The translations under genes were made by a program, and so were the position numbers. This document shows, one piece after another, positions 24,967 to 41,804 of a DNA stretch of 64,000 nucleotides. The notes under the pieces were generated by a model. That model had not been told where the DNA came from. It searched no databases and saw nothing but the letters and a program-made list of their open reading frames with translations. Within the stretch, counting starts at the first letter, position 1, and each line of letters begins with the position of its first letter. Location: assembly GCA_965216135.1 (NCBI GenBank), contig CBDCFL010000023.1, positions 310,001-374,000 of the forward strand. Direction: 5' to 3'. The stretch comes from CBDCFL01 sp965216135 (lineage in GTDB: Bacteria > Pseudomonadota > Alphaproteobacteria > Rhodobacterales > Rhodobacteraceae).

Positions 24967-27084
24967 TCAGGCGTATTTCGCCTGAATCTCTTCACTGATG
25001 TTCTGCGGTACCGGATCGTAGTGGTCGAATTGCATGCTAAAATTCGCCCTTCCCGATGACATTGACCGCAAGTTGTTGATATAGCCAAACATATTGGCCA
25101 ACGGCGCGAATGCGTTGATCGCAATTGCATTGCCGCGACTGTCCTGCCCCTGCACCTGTCCGCGCCGCGATGTCAGATCGCCGATGATGTTGCCGGTATA
25201 ATCATCCGGGCTTACCACCTCGACCTTCATGATCGGTTCCAAAAGTTTCGCGCCAGCCCGTTTCAGGCCCTCGCGCATGCAACCGCGTCCGGCGATCTCG
25301 AAGGCCAGCACTGACGAATCCACATCGTGGTATTTGCCGTCGATCAAAGCGACCTTGATGTCGATCACCGGGAAGCCGGCCAAGGGGCCAGAATCCAGCA
25401 CTGACCTGATGCCCTTTTCAACACCGGGAACGTATTCCTTGGGCACGTTGCCACCGACGATGCGGCTCTCAAAACTGTACCCTTCGCCCGCTACGGTCGG
25501 CGACAGGATCATCTTGACCTCGGCATATTGGCCCGACCCGCCGGACTGCTTTTTGTGGGTGTAGGTGTGTTCGATCTCATGGCCGATGGTCTCGCGATAG
25601 GCAACCTGCGGCGCACCGATATTGGCCTCGACCTTGAACTCGCGCTTCAGGCGATCCACCAGAATGTCCAGGTGCAATTCGCCCATGCCCTTCATGATCG
25701 TCTGACCGCTTTCCTGGTCGGTCTCGACCCGGAATGACGGGTCTTCGGCGGCCAGCCTGGCCAGACCCTGGCTCATCTTTTCCTGGTCGTTCTTGGTTTT
25801 CGGCTCGACCGCGATCTCGATCACCGGATCGGGGAATGTCATGGTTTCCAGCACGACCTGCTGTTGCGCGTCACAAAGCGTGTCGCCGGTTGTGGTTTCC
25901 TTCAAGCCCGCCAGCGCGATGATGTCGCCAGCGAAAGCCTCGGCAATCTCTTCGCGGTTGTTGGAATGCATCATCATCATCCGGCCAATACGTTCTTTCT
26001 TGCCTTTGGTCGAATTGACGATGCCGTCGCCTTTTTTCAGCACGCCCGAATAGACGCGGGTGAACGTCAGAGAGCCGACGAAGGGGTCGTTCATGATCTT
26101 GAATGCCAGCGCCGAGAACGGTTGCGCATCGTCGGCCGAACGGGCGATGTCGCGGGTCTCGGTGTCGTCGCCGGGTTTGAAGCCTTTGTAAGCGGGCACA
26201 TCCAGCGGACCCGGCAGGTAGTCGATGACCGCGTTTAACAAGGGCTGAACGCCCTTGTTCTTGAACGCCGATCCGGCAAGCACCGGCACGAAGTCCATCG
26301 CTAGCGTGCCCTTGCGGATCAATTTGCGAAGGAGATCATTATCGGGCTCGTCGCCATCGAGATAGGCTTCCATCGCGTCGTCATCCTGCTCGACGGCAAG
26401 CTCGACCAATTCGCCGCGTAATTTGGCGGCGGTGGCCCGAAATTCGTCGCGAACCGGCTGACGGGTCCAAGTGGCACCCAGATCTTCGCCCTTCCAGGTC
26501 CATTCTTCCATGGTGATCAGGTCAACAATGCCTTCAAACTTGTCCTCAGCACCGATCGGGATCTGAACCGGCGCGGGGATGGCGCCGGTGCGATCCTTGA
26601 TCATGTGGACGCAGTTGAGGAAATCGGCCCCGATCTTATCCATTTTGTTGACGAAAACGATGCGCGGCACCGAATAACGGTCAGCCTGACGCCAGACGGT
26701 TTCGGTCTGCGGCTCGACCCCGGCATTGGCGTCGAGCACGGCGACCGCGCCGTCGAGTACGGCCAGCGAGCGTTCCACTTCGATGGTGAAATCGACGTGG
26801 CCGGGGGTGTCGATGATGTTAAGGCGATGCTTTTCGCCTTTCGCCCCTTCGCCGTCCTCGGAGCGCTCCCAGAATGTTGTGGTCGCAGCCGAGGTAATGG
26901 TGATGCCGCGTTCCTGTTCCTGCTCCATCCAGTCCATGGTGGCCGCGCCGTCATGAACCTCACCGATTTTGTGCGACTTGCCGGTGTAATAGAGAATACG
27001 CTCGGTGCAGGTGGTTTTGCCTGCATCGATATGGGCCATGATACCGAAGTTGCGGTAACGCTTGAGGGGATATTCGCGTGCCAT
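24967..27084 (-). CDS. fusA: Elongation factor G
   Basis: 705-residue translocase GTPase. G1 AHIDAGKTTCTERIL, switch I RGITITSAATT, G3 DTPGHVDF, G4 NKMD. Domain IV contains YKKQSGGSGQYAEV-like THKKQSGGSGQYAEVKM (about residues 507-523), typical of translocating EF-G rather than EF-G2. The gene is 20 bp downstream of rpsG, within the str block. Confidence 0.98.
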   Translation of the reverse strand: MAREYPLKRYRNFGIMAHIDAGKTTCTERILYYTGKSHKIGEVHDGAATMDWMEQEQERGITITSAATTTFWERSEDGEGAKGEKHRLNIIDTPGHVDFTIEVERSLAVLDGAVAVLDANAGVEPQTETVWRQADRYSVPRIVFVNKMDKIGADFLNCVHMIKDRTGAIPAPVQIPIGAEDKFEGIVDLITMEEWTWKGEDLGATWTRQPVRDEFRATAAKLRGELVELAVEQDDDAMEAYLDGDEPDNDLLRKLIRKGTLAMDFVPVLAGSAFKNKGVQPLLNAVIDYLPGPLDVPAYKGFKPGDDTETRDIARSADDAQPFSALAFKIMNDPFVGSLTFTRVYSGVLKKGDGIVNSTKGKKERIGRMMMMHSNNREEIAEAFAGDIIALAGLKETTTGDTLCDAQQQVVLETMTFPDPVIEIAVEPKTKNDQEKMSQGLARLAAEDPSFRVETDQESGQTIMKGMGELHLDILVDRLKREFKVEANIGAPQVAYRETIGHEIEHTYTHKKQSGGSGQYAEVKMILSPTVAGEGYSFESRIVGGNVPKEYVPGVEKGIRSVLDSGPLAGFPVIDIKVALIDGKYHDVDSSVLAFEIAGRGCMREGLKRAGAKLLEPIMKVEVVSPDDYTGNIIGDLTSRRGQVQGQDSRGNAIAINAFAPLANMFGYINNLRSMSSGRANFSMQFDHYDPVPQNISEEIQAKYA

Positions 27085-27104
27085 GCTTGGGCTCAGCTCT
27101 CGGA

Positions 27105-27575
27105 TTACCAGCGGTAATGGCTGAACGCTTTGTTCGCATCCGCCATCTTGTGGGTGTCTTCGCGTTTTTTCACCGCAGAACCACGGCCATTGACCGCATC
27201 CACCAATTCACCGGCAAGGCGTTCTTCCATGGTTTTTTCGTTGCGCTTTTTGGCCGCGTCGATCATCCAGCGGATGGCCAGCGCCTCGCGCCGTTCGGGC
27301 CGCACTTCGACCGGTACCTGATAGGTCGCCCCGCCAACCCGGCGCGAGCGGACCTCGACCGTCGGCTTGATATTGTCGAGCGCTTCGTGGAACACCTCCA
27401 CAGGCGCACGCTTGAGTTTGCCCTCAACCCGGTCGAAAGCATTGTAGACGATGTTTTCCGCGACCGACTTTTTGCCATCGATCATCAGGTTGTTCATGAA
27501 CTTGGTCAGGATCCGGTCGCCAAATTTGGCGTCGGGCAGAACTTCGCGCTTTTCGGCGGCGTGACGGCGGGACAT
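27105..27575 (-). CDS. rpsG: 30S ribosomal protein S7
   Basis: 156 residues, with MSRRHAAEKREVLPDAKFGD, KFMNNLMIDGKKSVAENIVY and VEVRSRRVGGATYQVPVEVR. It nucleates assembly of the 30S head. It is between rpsL and fusA in the standard str order. Confidence 0.98.
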   Translation of the reverse strand: MSRRHAAEKREVLPDAKFGDRILTKFMNNLMIDGKKSVAENIVYNAFDRVEGKLKRAPVEVFHEALDNIKPTVEVRSRRVGGATYQVPVEVRPERREALAIRWMIDAAKKRNEKTMEERLAGELVDAVNGRGSAVKKREDTHKMADANKAFSHYRW

Positions 27576-27606
27576 GGTATGGCTTCCTTCGGTCTTTTTC
27601 CATCGC

Positions 27607-27664
27607 GTCCCGGGCCGGACCCGGGACCTCTTTACTCGTCGGGGTCCCGGATCAGGTCCGGGAC
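27607..27664. repeat. Two palindromes between rpsL and rpsG
   Basis: Hairpins with arms GTCCCGGG / CCCGGGAC at 27607-27627 and GTCCCGGA / TCCGGGAC at 27644-27664, members of the CCGG-armed intergenic family. They sit between co-transcribed genes. Confidence 0.7.
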
Positions 27665-27674
27665 GGACGAAATT

Positions 27675-28046
27675 CTATTTGGGCCGTTTCGCCCCGTATT
27701 TCGAACGGCGCTGTTTGCGGTCCTTGACGCCTTGAGTGTCCAGAACGCCGCGCAGGATGTGGTAGCGCACGCCGGGCAAGTCTTTGACACGCCCGCCACG
27801 GATCAGCACCACCGAGTGTTCCTGCAGGTTGTGGCTCTCGCCGGGGATATAGCTGATCACCTCAAAACCATTGGTCAGGCGCACCTTGGCGACCTTGCGC
27901 ATGGCCGAGTTCGGCTTCTTCGGCGTCGTCGTATAGACGCGCGTGCAGACCCCGCGTTTTTGCGGGCAGCCCTCCATGTGCAGCGACTTGGAGCGTTTGA
28001 CTTTGGGCCGCCGCGGTTTGCGGATCAGCTGTTGGATCGTTGGCAT
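27675..28046 (-). CDS. rpsL: 30S ribosomal protein S12
   Basis: 123 residues: MPTIQQLIRKPRRPK, RVYTTTPKKPNSAMRKVAKV and PGESHNLQEHSVVLIRGGRV. In the decoding-centre loop, Lys is present at both positions that confer streptomycin resistance when mutated (TTPKKPNS; RVKDLPGV), so the wild-type sensitive form is predicted. It is the first gene of the str block. Confidence 0.98.
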   Translation of the reverse strand: MPTIQQLIRKPRRPKVKRSKSLHMEGCPQKRGVCTRVYTTTPKKPNSAMRKVAKVRLTNGFEVISYIPGESHNLQEHSVVLIRGGRVKDLPGVRYHILRGVLDTQGVKDRKQRRSKYGAKRPK

Positions 28047-28262
28047 CGGGTAGTGGACCCCTTCGTTCTTAACCAGTTCTTTTCATCGCGCATGCCAGAC
28101 GTCTCCAACACACGAAAACCGCATGTCCCCAATTCCGGCGGGAACGCTGCGGTGGAATTCCAGAGGATCGGGGCCGTAAAAAGCAGCCCGGATCGTGACC
28201 ACATCAATTTTTGACGCCCAGGATCAGGGGATTGCTCCCCTTCTGCGACCCTGGGTGCGCGC

Positions 28263-28291
28263 CGTATAGGTAGTTGCGAATTGGTTGTCAA
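28263..28291 (-). promoter_or_regulatory. Sigma-70-type promoter upstream of rpsL
   Basis: On the minus strand, TTGACA (28291-28286) is followed after exactly 17 bp by TATACG (28268-28263). The -35 is a perfect consensus match and the -10 is close to it. A start near 28256 would give a leader of about 210 nt before rpsL. This would make the rpsL-tuf block independent of rpoBC, from which it is separated by a terminator and a broken gene. Confidence 0.65.
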
Positions 28292-28342
28292 CAGGTGCCG
28301 GCGACAGGATTAATCTGTCCAAAATCAAGTCTGGCTGCATTT

Positions 28343-29062
28343 ATGGCGGCACCTGTCAGCGAGGTGGCAAAGACGCGTAGAATTGGCGCTCTGATATTTC
28401 CCGGCTTTGAGCTTTTGGACCTGTATAGACCCTTGAAGGATGTTCAGCCTGCTGCGCGAATATTTTCGGATTACGCTGGTGGCGACCGAGGCCGGGCCGG
28501 TGGTTGGAAACGGCGGGCCCGCGTCGTTTGCCGAGCTAGGATTTGACGATGCAGGTTCCTTCGACATCCTGCTGGTGCCCGGTGGCATGGGCACACGCGC
28601 GAGCGTGACGGATGCGCGCCTGATTGCGTGGCTGGGCGGCGCGGCGGCTCAGGCGGAATATGTGCTGACAGTCTGCACCGGCAGCGCGCTGTTGGCCAAA
28701 ACCGGGTTTCTGGACCGGCAGAAGGCGACGACAAGCAAGGCGGCGTTTGACTGGGTGAAAAGCCAGCGGCCAGAGGATCTGTGGCAACCCAAGGCGCGCT
28801 GGGTTCAGGTAAGCAAGACATTCACGTCGTCAGGTGCCTCGGCAGGCATCGATATGGCACTAGCTGCGATTGCCGATATGCACGGGCACCAACAGGCCGA
28901 AGAGGTGGCGTTCTGGGCGGAGTATGAGTGGAACGCTGATGCCGACGATGACCGGTTCGGACCGATAGTCCAAAAAGGCTTGCGATATGAACGGGCGTCT
29001 TGGCGCAATGGCGCAGAGGACAGCACCCGGCCGCGGGCAACTGTATGGTCATGCCGCTGCGC
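28343..29062 (+). pseudogene. DJ-1/PfpI (GlxA-like) family gene, frameshifted and 3' truncated
   Basis: The start MAAPVSEVAKTRRIGALIFPG at 28343 is in one frame; after FELLDLY the family motif (usually GPLEMF) is broken by one extra base near 28437. The frame then continues from 28440 as MFSLLREYFRITLVATEAG with ILLVPGGMGTR, the nucleophile elbow LTVCTGSALLA (Cys about 80 residues on), LWQPKARWVQVSKTFTSSGASAGID and AEYEWNADADD. The family includes isonitrile hydratases and ThiJ/PfpI-like proteins. The C-terminus runs into an IS110 remnant at about 29049. It is opposite in strand to the ribosomal genes. Confidence 0.85.
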
Positions 29063-29250
29063 GATAAGGGCTTTGGTCTCGGATGACGGCGTTGGCGATG
29101 GTCAGGAGTTTGCCGCGACGGCGATGGCGATGACTTTTCCGCGCTTGGCCCTGTCGCGCATGCGGTCCACCAGCTCCGGGCAGAGCCGCTGGTGACCGAT
29201 GGCGCTGACCGCTGCCATTATTGGCCGCCACGGGCGCGCAACGCGGCCAA
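29049..29250 (-). mobile_element. IS110-family transposase C-terminal remnant
   Basis: The minus-strand sequence gives MAAVSAIGHQ...DRMRDRAKRGK, then in another frame KLLTIANAVIRDQSPYR ending at 29049. KLLTI-NA-IRD is the highly typical C-terminal motif of IS110/IS1111 transposases, and the preceding R-RGK and AAVSAI segments fit the same region. One frameshift (near VIAIAVA) separates the halves. No catalytic DEDD domain or IS end is left, so this is a relic, lying between the broken DJ-1 gene and the rpoC terminator. Confidence 0.7.
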
Positions 29251-29255
29251 ACAGC

Positions 29256-29280
29256 AAAAAGCCCCGCCTACTGGCAGGGC
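29256..29280 (-). terminator. Intrinsic terminator downstream of rpoC
   Basis: On the minus strand GCCCTGCC-AGTA-GGCGGGGC forms an 8-bp stem with one G-U pair and a 4-nt loop, followed at once by five T. It is about 85 bp after the rpoC stop, so it most likely ends the rpoBC transcript and separates it from the str block. Confidence 0.8.
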
Positions 29281-29364
29281 CCTTGCATTTGTCATATCGA
29301 CTTGCGGCTTCCGCTCCGCGCGTTCGTCACTGGTTTCGCTACTGGAGCGACATCAGAGTGCCCC

Positions 29365-33603
<4,239 letters not shown>

Positions 33604-33644
33604 TTGTTTTCCTCAAATTCGGGTGTAGGGGTTGGACCGTTGCG

Positions 33645-33689
33645 CGCTTTCTTCAAAAAGAAAGCGGACCGGATTCTTTTGAAGAATCC
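33645..33689. repeat. Two consecutive hairpins in the rpoB-rpoC gap
   Basis: Perfect 9-bp arms CGCTTTCTT/AAGAAAGCG around CAAA at 33645-33666, followed by 8-bp arms GGATTCTT/AAGAATCC at 33671-33689. Both lie between the rpoB stop and the rpoC start. They lack a T run on the coding strand and may be transcript processing or stabilising structures. Confidence 0.7.
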
Positions 33690-33702
33690 AGCTAGTTCAG
33701 GG

Positions 33703-37839
<4,137 letters not shown>

Positions 37840-38129
37840 GCTCGTTATCACCTTTCGTTTTCGCAAGTTCACCAACCACCGGGGCCGCGGCTGGTGCACC
37901 CTTGAAACAGGGGGTTCCAAGATCAATCCCTGCTGGCCGTCCCACCGGTCCGCGCCCGATCTTTGAACCTCCCCTTAGAAAAAGCCCGCATCCGGTGCCC
38001 TTTCTAAGACAGGTCCGGCTGGACCCGGATAGTCCCGGATCCAGCCTGATATGTTCGGCGCGCTGTTCGGAAATTTCTGAAATTTCCGGTCCGTTTTCTT
38101 TTTTGGAGAAAACGCGCCTTTTGACTGGC
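37840..38129 (-). promoter_or_regulatory. rplL-rpoB intergenic region with long hairpin
   Basis: The 290-bp gap contains a strong inverted repeat at 38017-38046 (arms GGCTGGA-CCCGG and CCGGA-TCCAGCC). In enterobacteria this gap holds an attenuator and an RNase III site that set the ratio of L7/L12 to polymerase; by position and structure the hairpin is a candidate for the same role. No promoter is evident in the gap. Confidence 0.5.
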
Positions 38130-38507
38130 TTAGGCCAGCTCGACCTCGGCACCCGCTGCTTCCAGCTTGCCCTTGACCTCTTCAGCTTCGTCTTTGCCGA
38201 CGCCTTCTTTGATCTTGCCGCCGGCCTCAACCAGGTCTTTGGCTTCTTTCAGGCCAAGTCCGGTCAGCGAGCGAACCTCTTTGATCACGTTGATTTTTGA
38301 AGCCCCGGCGTTTTTCAGCACAACGTCAAACTCGGTCTTTTCTTCTTCAGCTTCGGCCCCAGCGCCGTCGGCCGCACCGGCCATCATTACCGCCCCACCC
38401 GCAGCAGGCTCGATGTCGTAGTCATCTTTCAGGATGGTTTTCAGTTCCTGTGCCTCCAGCAGGGTCAGACCGACAATCTGCTCGGCAATTTTTTTCAGAT
38501 CAGCCAT
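38130..38507 (-). CDS. rplL: 50S ribosomal protein L7/L12
   Basis: 125 residues: N-terminal dimerisation domain (MADLKKIAEQIVGLTLLEAQ), Ala/Gly-rich hinge (about residues 34-52), and factor-binding C-terminal domain with KINVIKEVRSLTGLGLKEAK. It forms the stalk dimers bound by L10 (rplJ), just upstream. Confidence 0.97.
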   Translation of the reverse strand: MADLKKIAEQIVGLTLLEAQELKTILKDDYDIEPAAGGAVMMAGAADGAGAEAEEEKTEFDVVLKNAGASKINVIKEVRSLTGLGLKEAKDLVEAGGKIKEGVGKDEAEEVKGKLEAAGAEVELA

Positions 38508-38575
38508 TGTTCACTTCCGTTCGTTTAAGTTGTTGTTCCAACGCGCGGGCCACACCCCGCAGGTCCCAAGTTGCT

Positions 38576-39091
38576 TTAAGCTGCCGCCCTGTCCTCGATG
38601 GTGGACAAGATGGATGCGATGTTCGATGCAGGCGCGCCGATAGCCGCGGCGATGTTGGCAGCCGGTGCGCCAATGCAAGCCACGATCGACGCAATAAGCT
38701 CGTCACGGCTCGGCAATTTGGCGACAGCTTTCACTCCGTCGATATCCAGCGCAGTCCCGCCCATGGAACCGCCCAGGATTTCCAGCTTCTGGTTCGCCTT
38801 GGCGTAATCGTCGATGACCTTTGCTGCAGCCACCGGATCTTCGGAATAGGCAAGCACAGCCATACCCGTCAAAAGATCGGCGATTGATGCGTTCGGCGTT
38901 CCTTCAAGGGCGATTTTGGCAAGCCTGTTCTTGGCAACGCGTACAGACCCGCCCGCTTCGCGCATGCGTGCGCGCAGATCCTGCATCTCAGCAACTGTAA
39001 GGCCCGCGTAATGTGCAACCACGATCACGCCAGAGCTTTCGAAGATTTGGCCGAGTTCTTCGACCACTTTCTCTTTCTGGGCTCTATCCAC
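38576..39091 (-). CDS. rplJ: 50S ribosomal protein L10
   Basis: 171 residues from GTG at 39091 (VDRAQKEKVVEELGQIF). The body has VVAHYAGLTVAEMQDLRARM and VRVAKNRLAKIALEGT; the C-terminal helix that binds L7/L12 dimers is present. The start codon is GTG. It lies downstream of a 296-bp leader and is separated from rplA by an accessory gene. Confidence 0.95.
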   Translation of the reverse strand: MDRAQKEKVVEELGQIFESSGVIVVAHYAGLTVAEMQDLRARMREAGGSVRVAKNRLAKIALEGTPNASIADLLTGMAVLAYSEDPVAAAKVIDDYAKANQKLEILGGSMGGTALDIDGVKAVAKLPSRDELIASIVACIGAPAANIAAAIGAPASNIASILSTIEDRAAA

Positions 39092-39387
39092 AGTTCACTC
39101 CAAGTTTTGGAGGGCATGACCCTCCGGCTCATGTTCGCCGGGAAAGTGCCCGACAAGTCGGGTCCTTACGGGTCCTGCTCAAATCCGCCCAAGGGACCAA
39201 GCCCTTGAATTCTTTGTCACTTCCCGTCTCAGGCAGGAATTATGCCCCGGATATTAATTCCGGGGCACCCACCGTCTCGGACGTAATGAACAGGTCGCCC
39301 GAATCCACGGACGACCTGACTTCGCGCGATATAAGCGGTCTTGGGTCGGATGTGAAGGTTTTTTGTTTCAAATTCTGCTTACACGCA
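39092..39387 (-). promoter_or_regulatory. rplJ leader region (candidate L10 autoregulatory leader)
   Basis: Gene-free 296 bp directly before rplJ. It contains GGAGGG-CATGA-CCCTCC at 39109-39125, a CGACAAGTCG hairpin near 39150, and a perfect TGCCCCGG-n9-CCGGGGCA palindrome at 39243-39267. The L10 leader of other bacteria binds the L10-L12 complex through such stem-loops. The assignment is by position; no consensus kink-turn could be confirmed by eye. Confidence 0.45.
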
Positions 39388-40419
39388 TTATCCGGCGAAA
39401 TCCTTCGGCATGTGAAATATTTCGATCAGGGTTTGTTCGCTAACCTGGCCGCGGTTGATCAGCATCTTTCGGTTGCTGCCAAGCACGAGATAGGGGTCGC
39501 CGACCGAGACCCATCCAGCGTCGTGGCCAAATTTGAAATACCCCGATTGCCTGTCCCATCGGTCGTCATGCAAGGACCGAAACGCCTCAAAATTTACCGC
39601 CATCGACATTAGGTTTATCACTGTTCTGCCTTTGGAATCCTTGCACAGCGTGTGCAAGAATTCATTCACCCGCTCAATTGTCAGAAACAGGCTCGCTGTC
39701 GGTTCTGGCCGGTTGGTCGTGGCTCTGTCGCTCAGGTATTTGCTTGGCGGAATGTCAATCGTCGCGCCCGGCACCGCCAGAAGCGAATTTTCACCACCCC
39801 ATGTCAGTTTGCATCTTCTTGGCGACTTTCGGGTTGTCGTCAATGAAACATGGTTCAGCACACCAGGATCACCCTCCCACTGCCCGACCATCCCGTTAAG
39901 GGCTGCCGGAACCAGAAATACACTCCCCGAAGCGGTGCTTACAATCTCGTCATTTCTTGCCTTGGTGGTGATCACCTAACGAAAGACCATCCGAAAATGG
40001 GCGCATTTGTTATAGCGGGCCGCCATTTCGCCAGCGTTATCCAGCGATAAGCCCTGATTCTGCGCCATGGCGTACAGCGACAGGATGTTTTCGGCTTCGC
40101 TTGGATCACGATTTGCCGCGCAATTGGCCGAGGCCGTCTTGATCGCGTTGTCAAACGCCTCGCCAAGCAACGCCAGCCCATCATCCTCTTCAAAAAGCTC
40201 GCCTTCATGATTTGCGATCTGAATCTCTTGGATCCAGCCCCAATAGGCGCCCATTGCATCCATAAGCAGGCTTTCCGATTTCTTGGCGGCCTGCAGTTTG
40301 GGTTCGATTGCGTTGTCGTAGCGGTCGATCAAGGCCTGTTTGTCTTGCGCAAAAGCGAACGTCGCGGACATAACAATCGTCAGCGCAGCAATTGCAAAAC
40401 GAGGGATCGGCTTCATCAT
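39388..40419 (-). pseudogene. Secreted hypothetical protein gene interrupted by an in-frame TAG
   Basis: ATG at 40419 starts MMKPIPRFAIAALTIVMSATFAFAQ (split: MMKPIPRFAIAALTIV, MSATFAFAQ), a clear signal peptide with an AFA cleavage site, then a helical region (about residues 26-146). The frame meets TAG at 39976-39978 and then continues without shift for 195 further codons to 39388 (starting GTG ATC ACC). The second part reads VPAALNGMVGQWEGDPG and TWGGENSLLAVPGATIDIPP, beta-rich in character. The simplest reading is one roughly 343-residue exported protein with an amber lesion; the alternative is two adjacent genes with a GTG restart. No family is recognised. It is inserted between rplA and rplJ. 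Confidence 0.6.
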
Positions 40420-40484
40420 TTCGACACTACAATATTCTGCAAAACAGCGCCAGCGCCGCGCGACCGATCAGTCTTGCAAACTCG

Positions 40485-41183
40485 CTAGTTGCCGGTGGCC
40501 GAGTCTATGCCGATCGTCACCCCAGGCCCCATTGTTGAGCTGATCGAGATGCTCTTCATATAGGTGCCCTTGGCCCCGGTCGGCTTGGCTTTTTGCACCG
40601 CGCCGACAAAAGCACGCACGTTTTCCACCAGCTTGGCCTCGTCAAATGACGCCTTGCCGACACCAGCGTGAACCACACCGGCCTTTTCGGCCTTGAACTG
40701 AACCTCGCCGCCTTTGGCGTTCTTGACCGCCTGTTCGACATCCATCGTCACCGTGCCGACTTTGGGGTTCGGCATCAGGTTGCGTGGGCCCAAAACCTTG
40801 CCGAGCCGACCGACGACCGGCATCATGTCCGGCGTCGCGATGCAGCGGTCGAATTCGATCTTGCCGCCCTGAACGGTCTCCATCAGATCCTCGGCCCCGA
40901 CAATGTCGGCGCCGGCCGCCTTGGCCTCTTCGGCCTTGTCACCGCGGGCAAATACCGCCACGCGGACGTTCTTGCCGGTGCCATTTGGCAGGCTGACGAC
41001 GCCGCGCACCATCTGGTCGGCATGGCGCGGGTCAACACCGAGGTTCATGGCGATTTCGACGGTTTCGTCGAATTTCGCCGCAGCATTGCCTTTGACCAGC
41101 TTGACCGCATCCTCGACGCTCAGGCTGTTTTGCCCGGCAAAGGCCTCGCGCGCGGAGCGAGTGCGTTTTCCCAGTTTTGCCAT
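40485..41183 (-). CDS. rplA: 50S ribosomal protein L1
   Basis: 232 residues: MAKLGKRTRSAREAF, DQMVRGVVSLPNGTGKNVRV, MPVVGRLGKVLGPRNLMPNPK and SISISSTMGPGVTI. It binds the L1 stalk of 23S rRNA and classically represses its own operon. It starts one base after the rplK stop. Confidence 0.98.
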   Translation of the reverse strand: MAKLGKRTRSAREAFAGQNSLSVEDAVKLVKGNAAAKFDETVEIAMNLGVDPRHADQMVRGVVSLPNGTGKNVRVAVFARGDKAEEAKAAGADIVGAEDLMETVQGGKIEFDRCIATPDMMPVVGRLGKVLGPRNLMPNPKVGTVTMDVEQAVKNAKGGEVQFKAEKAGVVHAGVGKASFDEAKLVENVRAFVGAVQKAKPTGAKGTYMKSISISSTMGPGVTIGIDSATGN

Positions 41184-41184
41184 C

Positions 41185-41610
41185 TTATTTCACCTCGATG
41201 CCCATGGACCGTGCCGATCCCAGAATGATCTGCATCGCGGCCTCTATGGTGTTTGCATTCAGGTCTTTCATCTTTGCCTCGGCAATCTCGCGAACCTGAG
41301 CGACTGTAACCGTGCCCACGGTTTCCCTGCCCGGCAGGCTGGCGCCCGATTTCAGCTTGGCGGCTTTGCGCAGGAAATGCGACGTGGCCGGGGTTTTGAC
41401 GTCAATCGCGAACGACTTGTCCTGAAAATAGGTGATCACGGTCGGGCACGGTGCACCGGGCTCCAGATCCTGCGTGCGCGCGTTAAACGCTTTGCAGAAT
41501 TCCATGATATTGATGCCGCGCTGGCCCAGGGCGGGGCCGACGGGCGGGGATGGGTTTGCCTGTCCGGCGGGGACCTGTAGCTTCAATTTGCCGGCAATTT
41601 TCTTGGCCAT
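41185..41610 (-). CDS. rplK: 50S ribosomal protein L11
   Basis: 141 residues: KLQVPAGQANPSPPVGPALG, GINIMEFCKAFNARTQ and RSMGIEVK. It binds the GTPase-associated centre. nusG, normally just upstream, is about 2.7 kb away here because of a LysR-osmC-globin-GFA insertion. Confidence 0.98.
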   Translation of the reverse strand: MAKKIAGKLKLQVPAGQANPSPPVGPALGQRGINIMEFCKAFNARTQDLEPGAPCPTVITYFQDKSFAIDVKTPATSHFLRKAAKLKSGASLPGRETVGTVTVAQVREIAEAKMKDLNANTIEAAMQIILGSARSMGIEVK

Positions 41611-41633
41611 GAGGCCGTCTCCTTTTCACCTCC

Positions 41634-41653
41634 GGTTCCGTCGCGACGGAACC
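41634..41653. repeat. Perfect 20-bp palindrome upstream of rplK
   Basis: GGTTCCGTCGCGACGGAACC is perfectly self-complementary, 24 bp before the rplK start. It could be a leader hairpin or an operator in the rplKA leader. There is no T run after it. Confidence 0.7.
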
Positions 41654-41804
41654 GGTCTTCGGTTCAGTGGTGCGGTTTTCCGGGCGCGCCCGAGTCTCCT
41701 CCCACGAATGAGTTCAGATCGAGCCGTGGCTCATCTGGACAGCGGGCGCATACAGAGTCACCAAGGGCAATGCAAGCAAATGGTGGGTGCCGCCCGACCG
41801 TTGT

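Noticed and set aside
39388..39975. GTG-initiated independent gene after the secreted protein
   Set aside because: Possible, but the frame is in exact register with the preceding gene across a single TAG and no ribosome binding site precedes the GTG, so one interrupted gene is the simpler reading.
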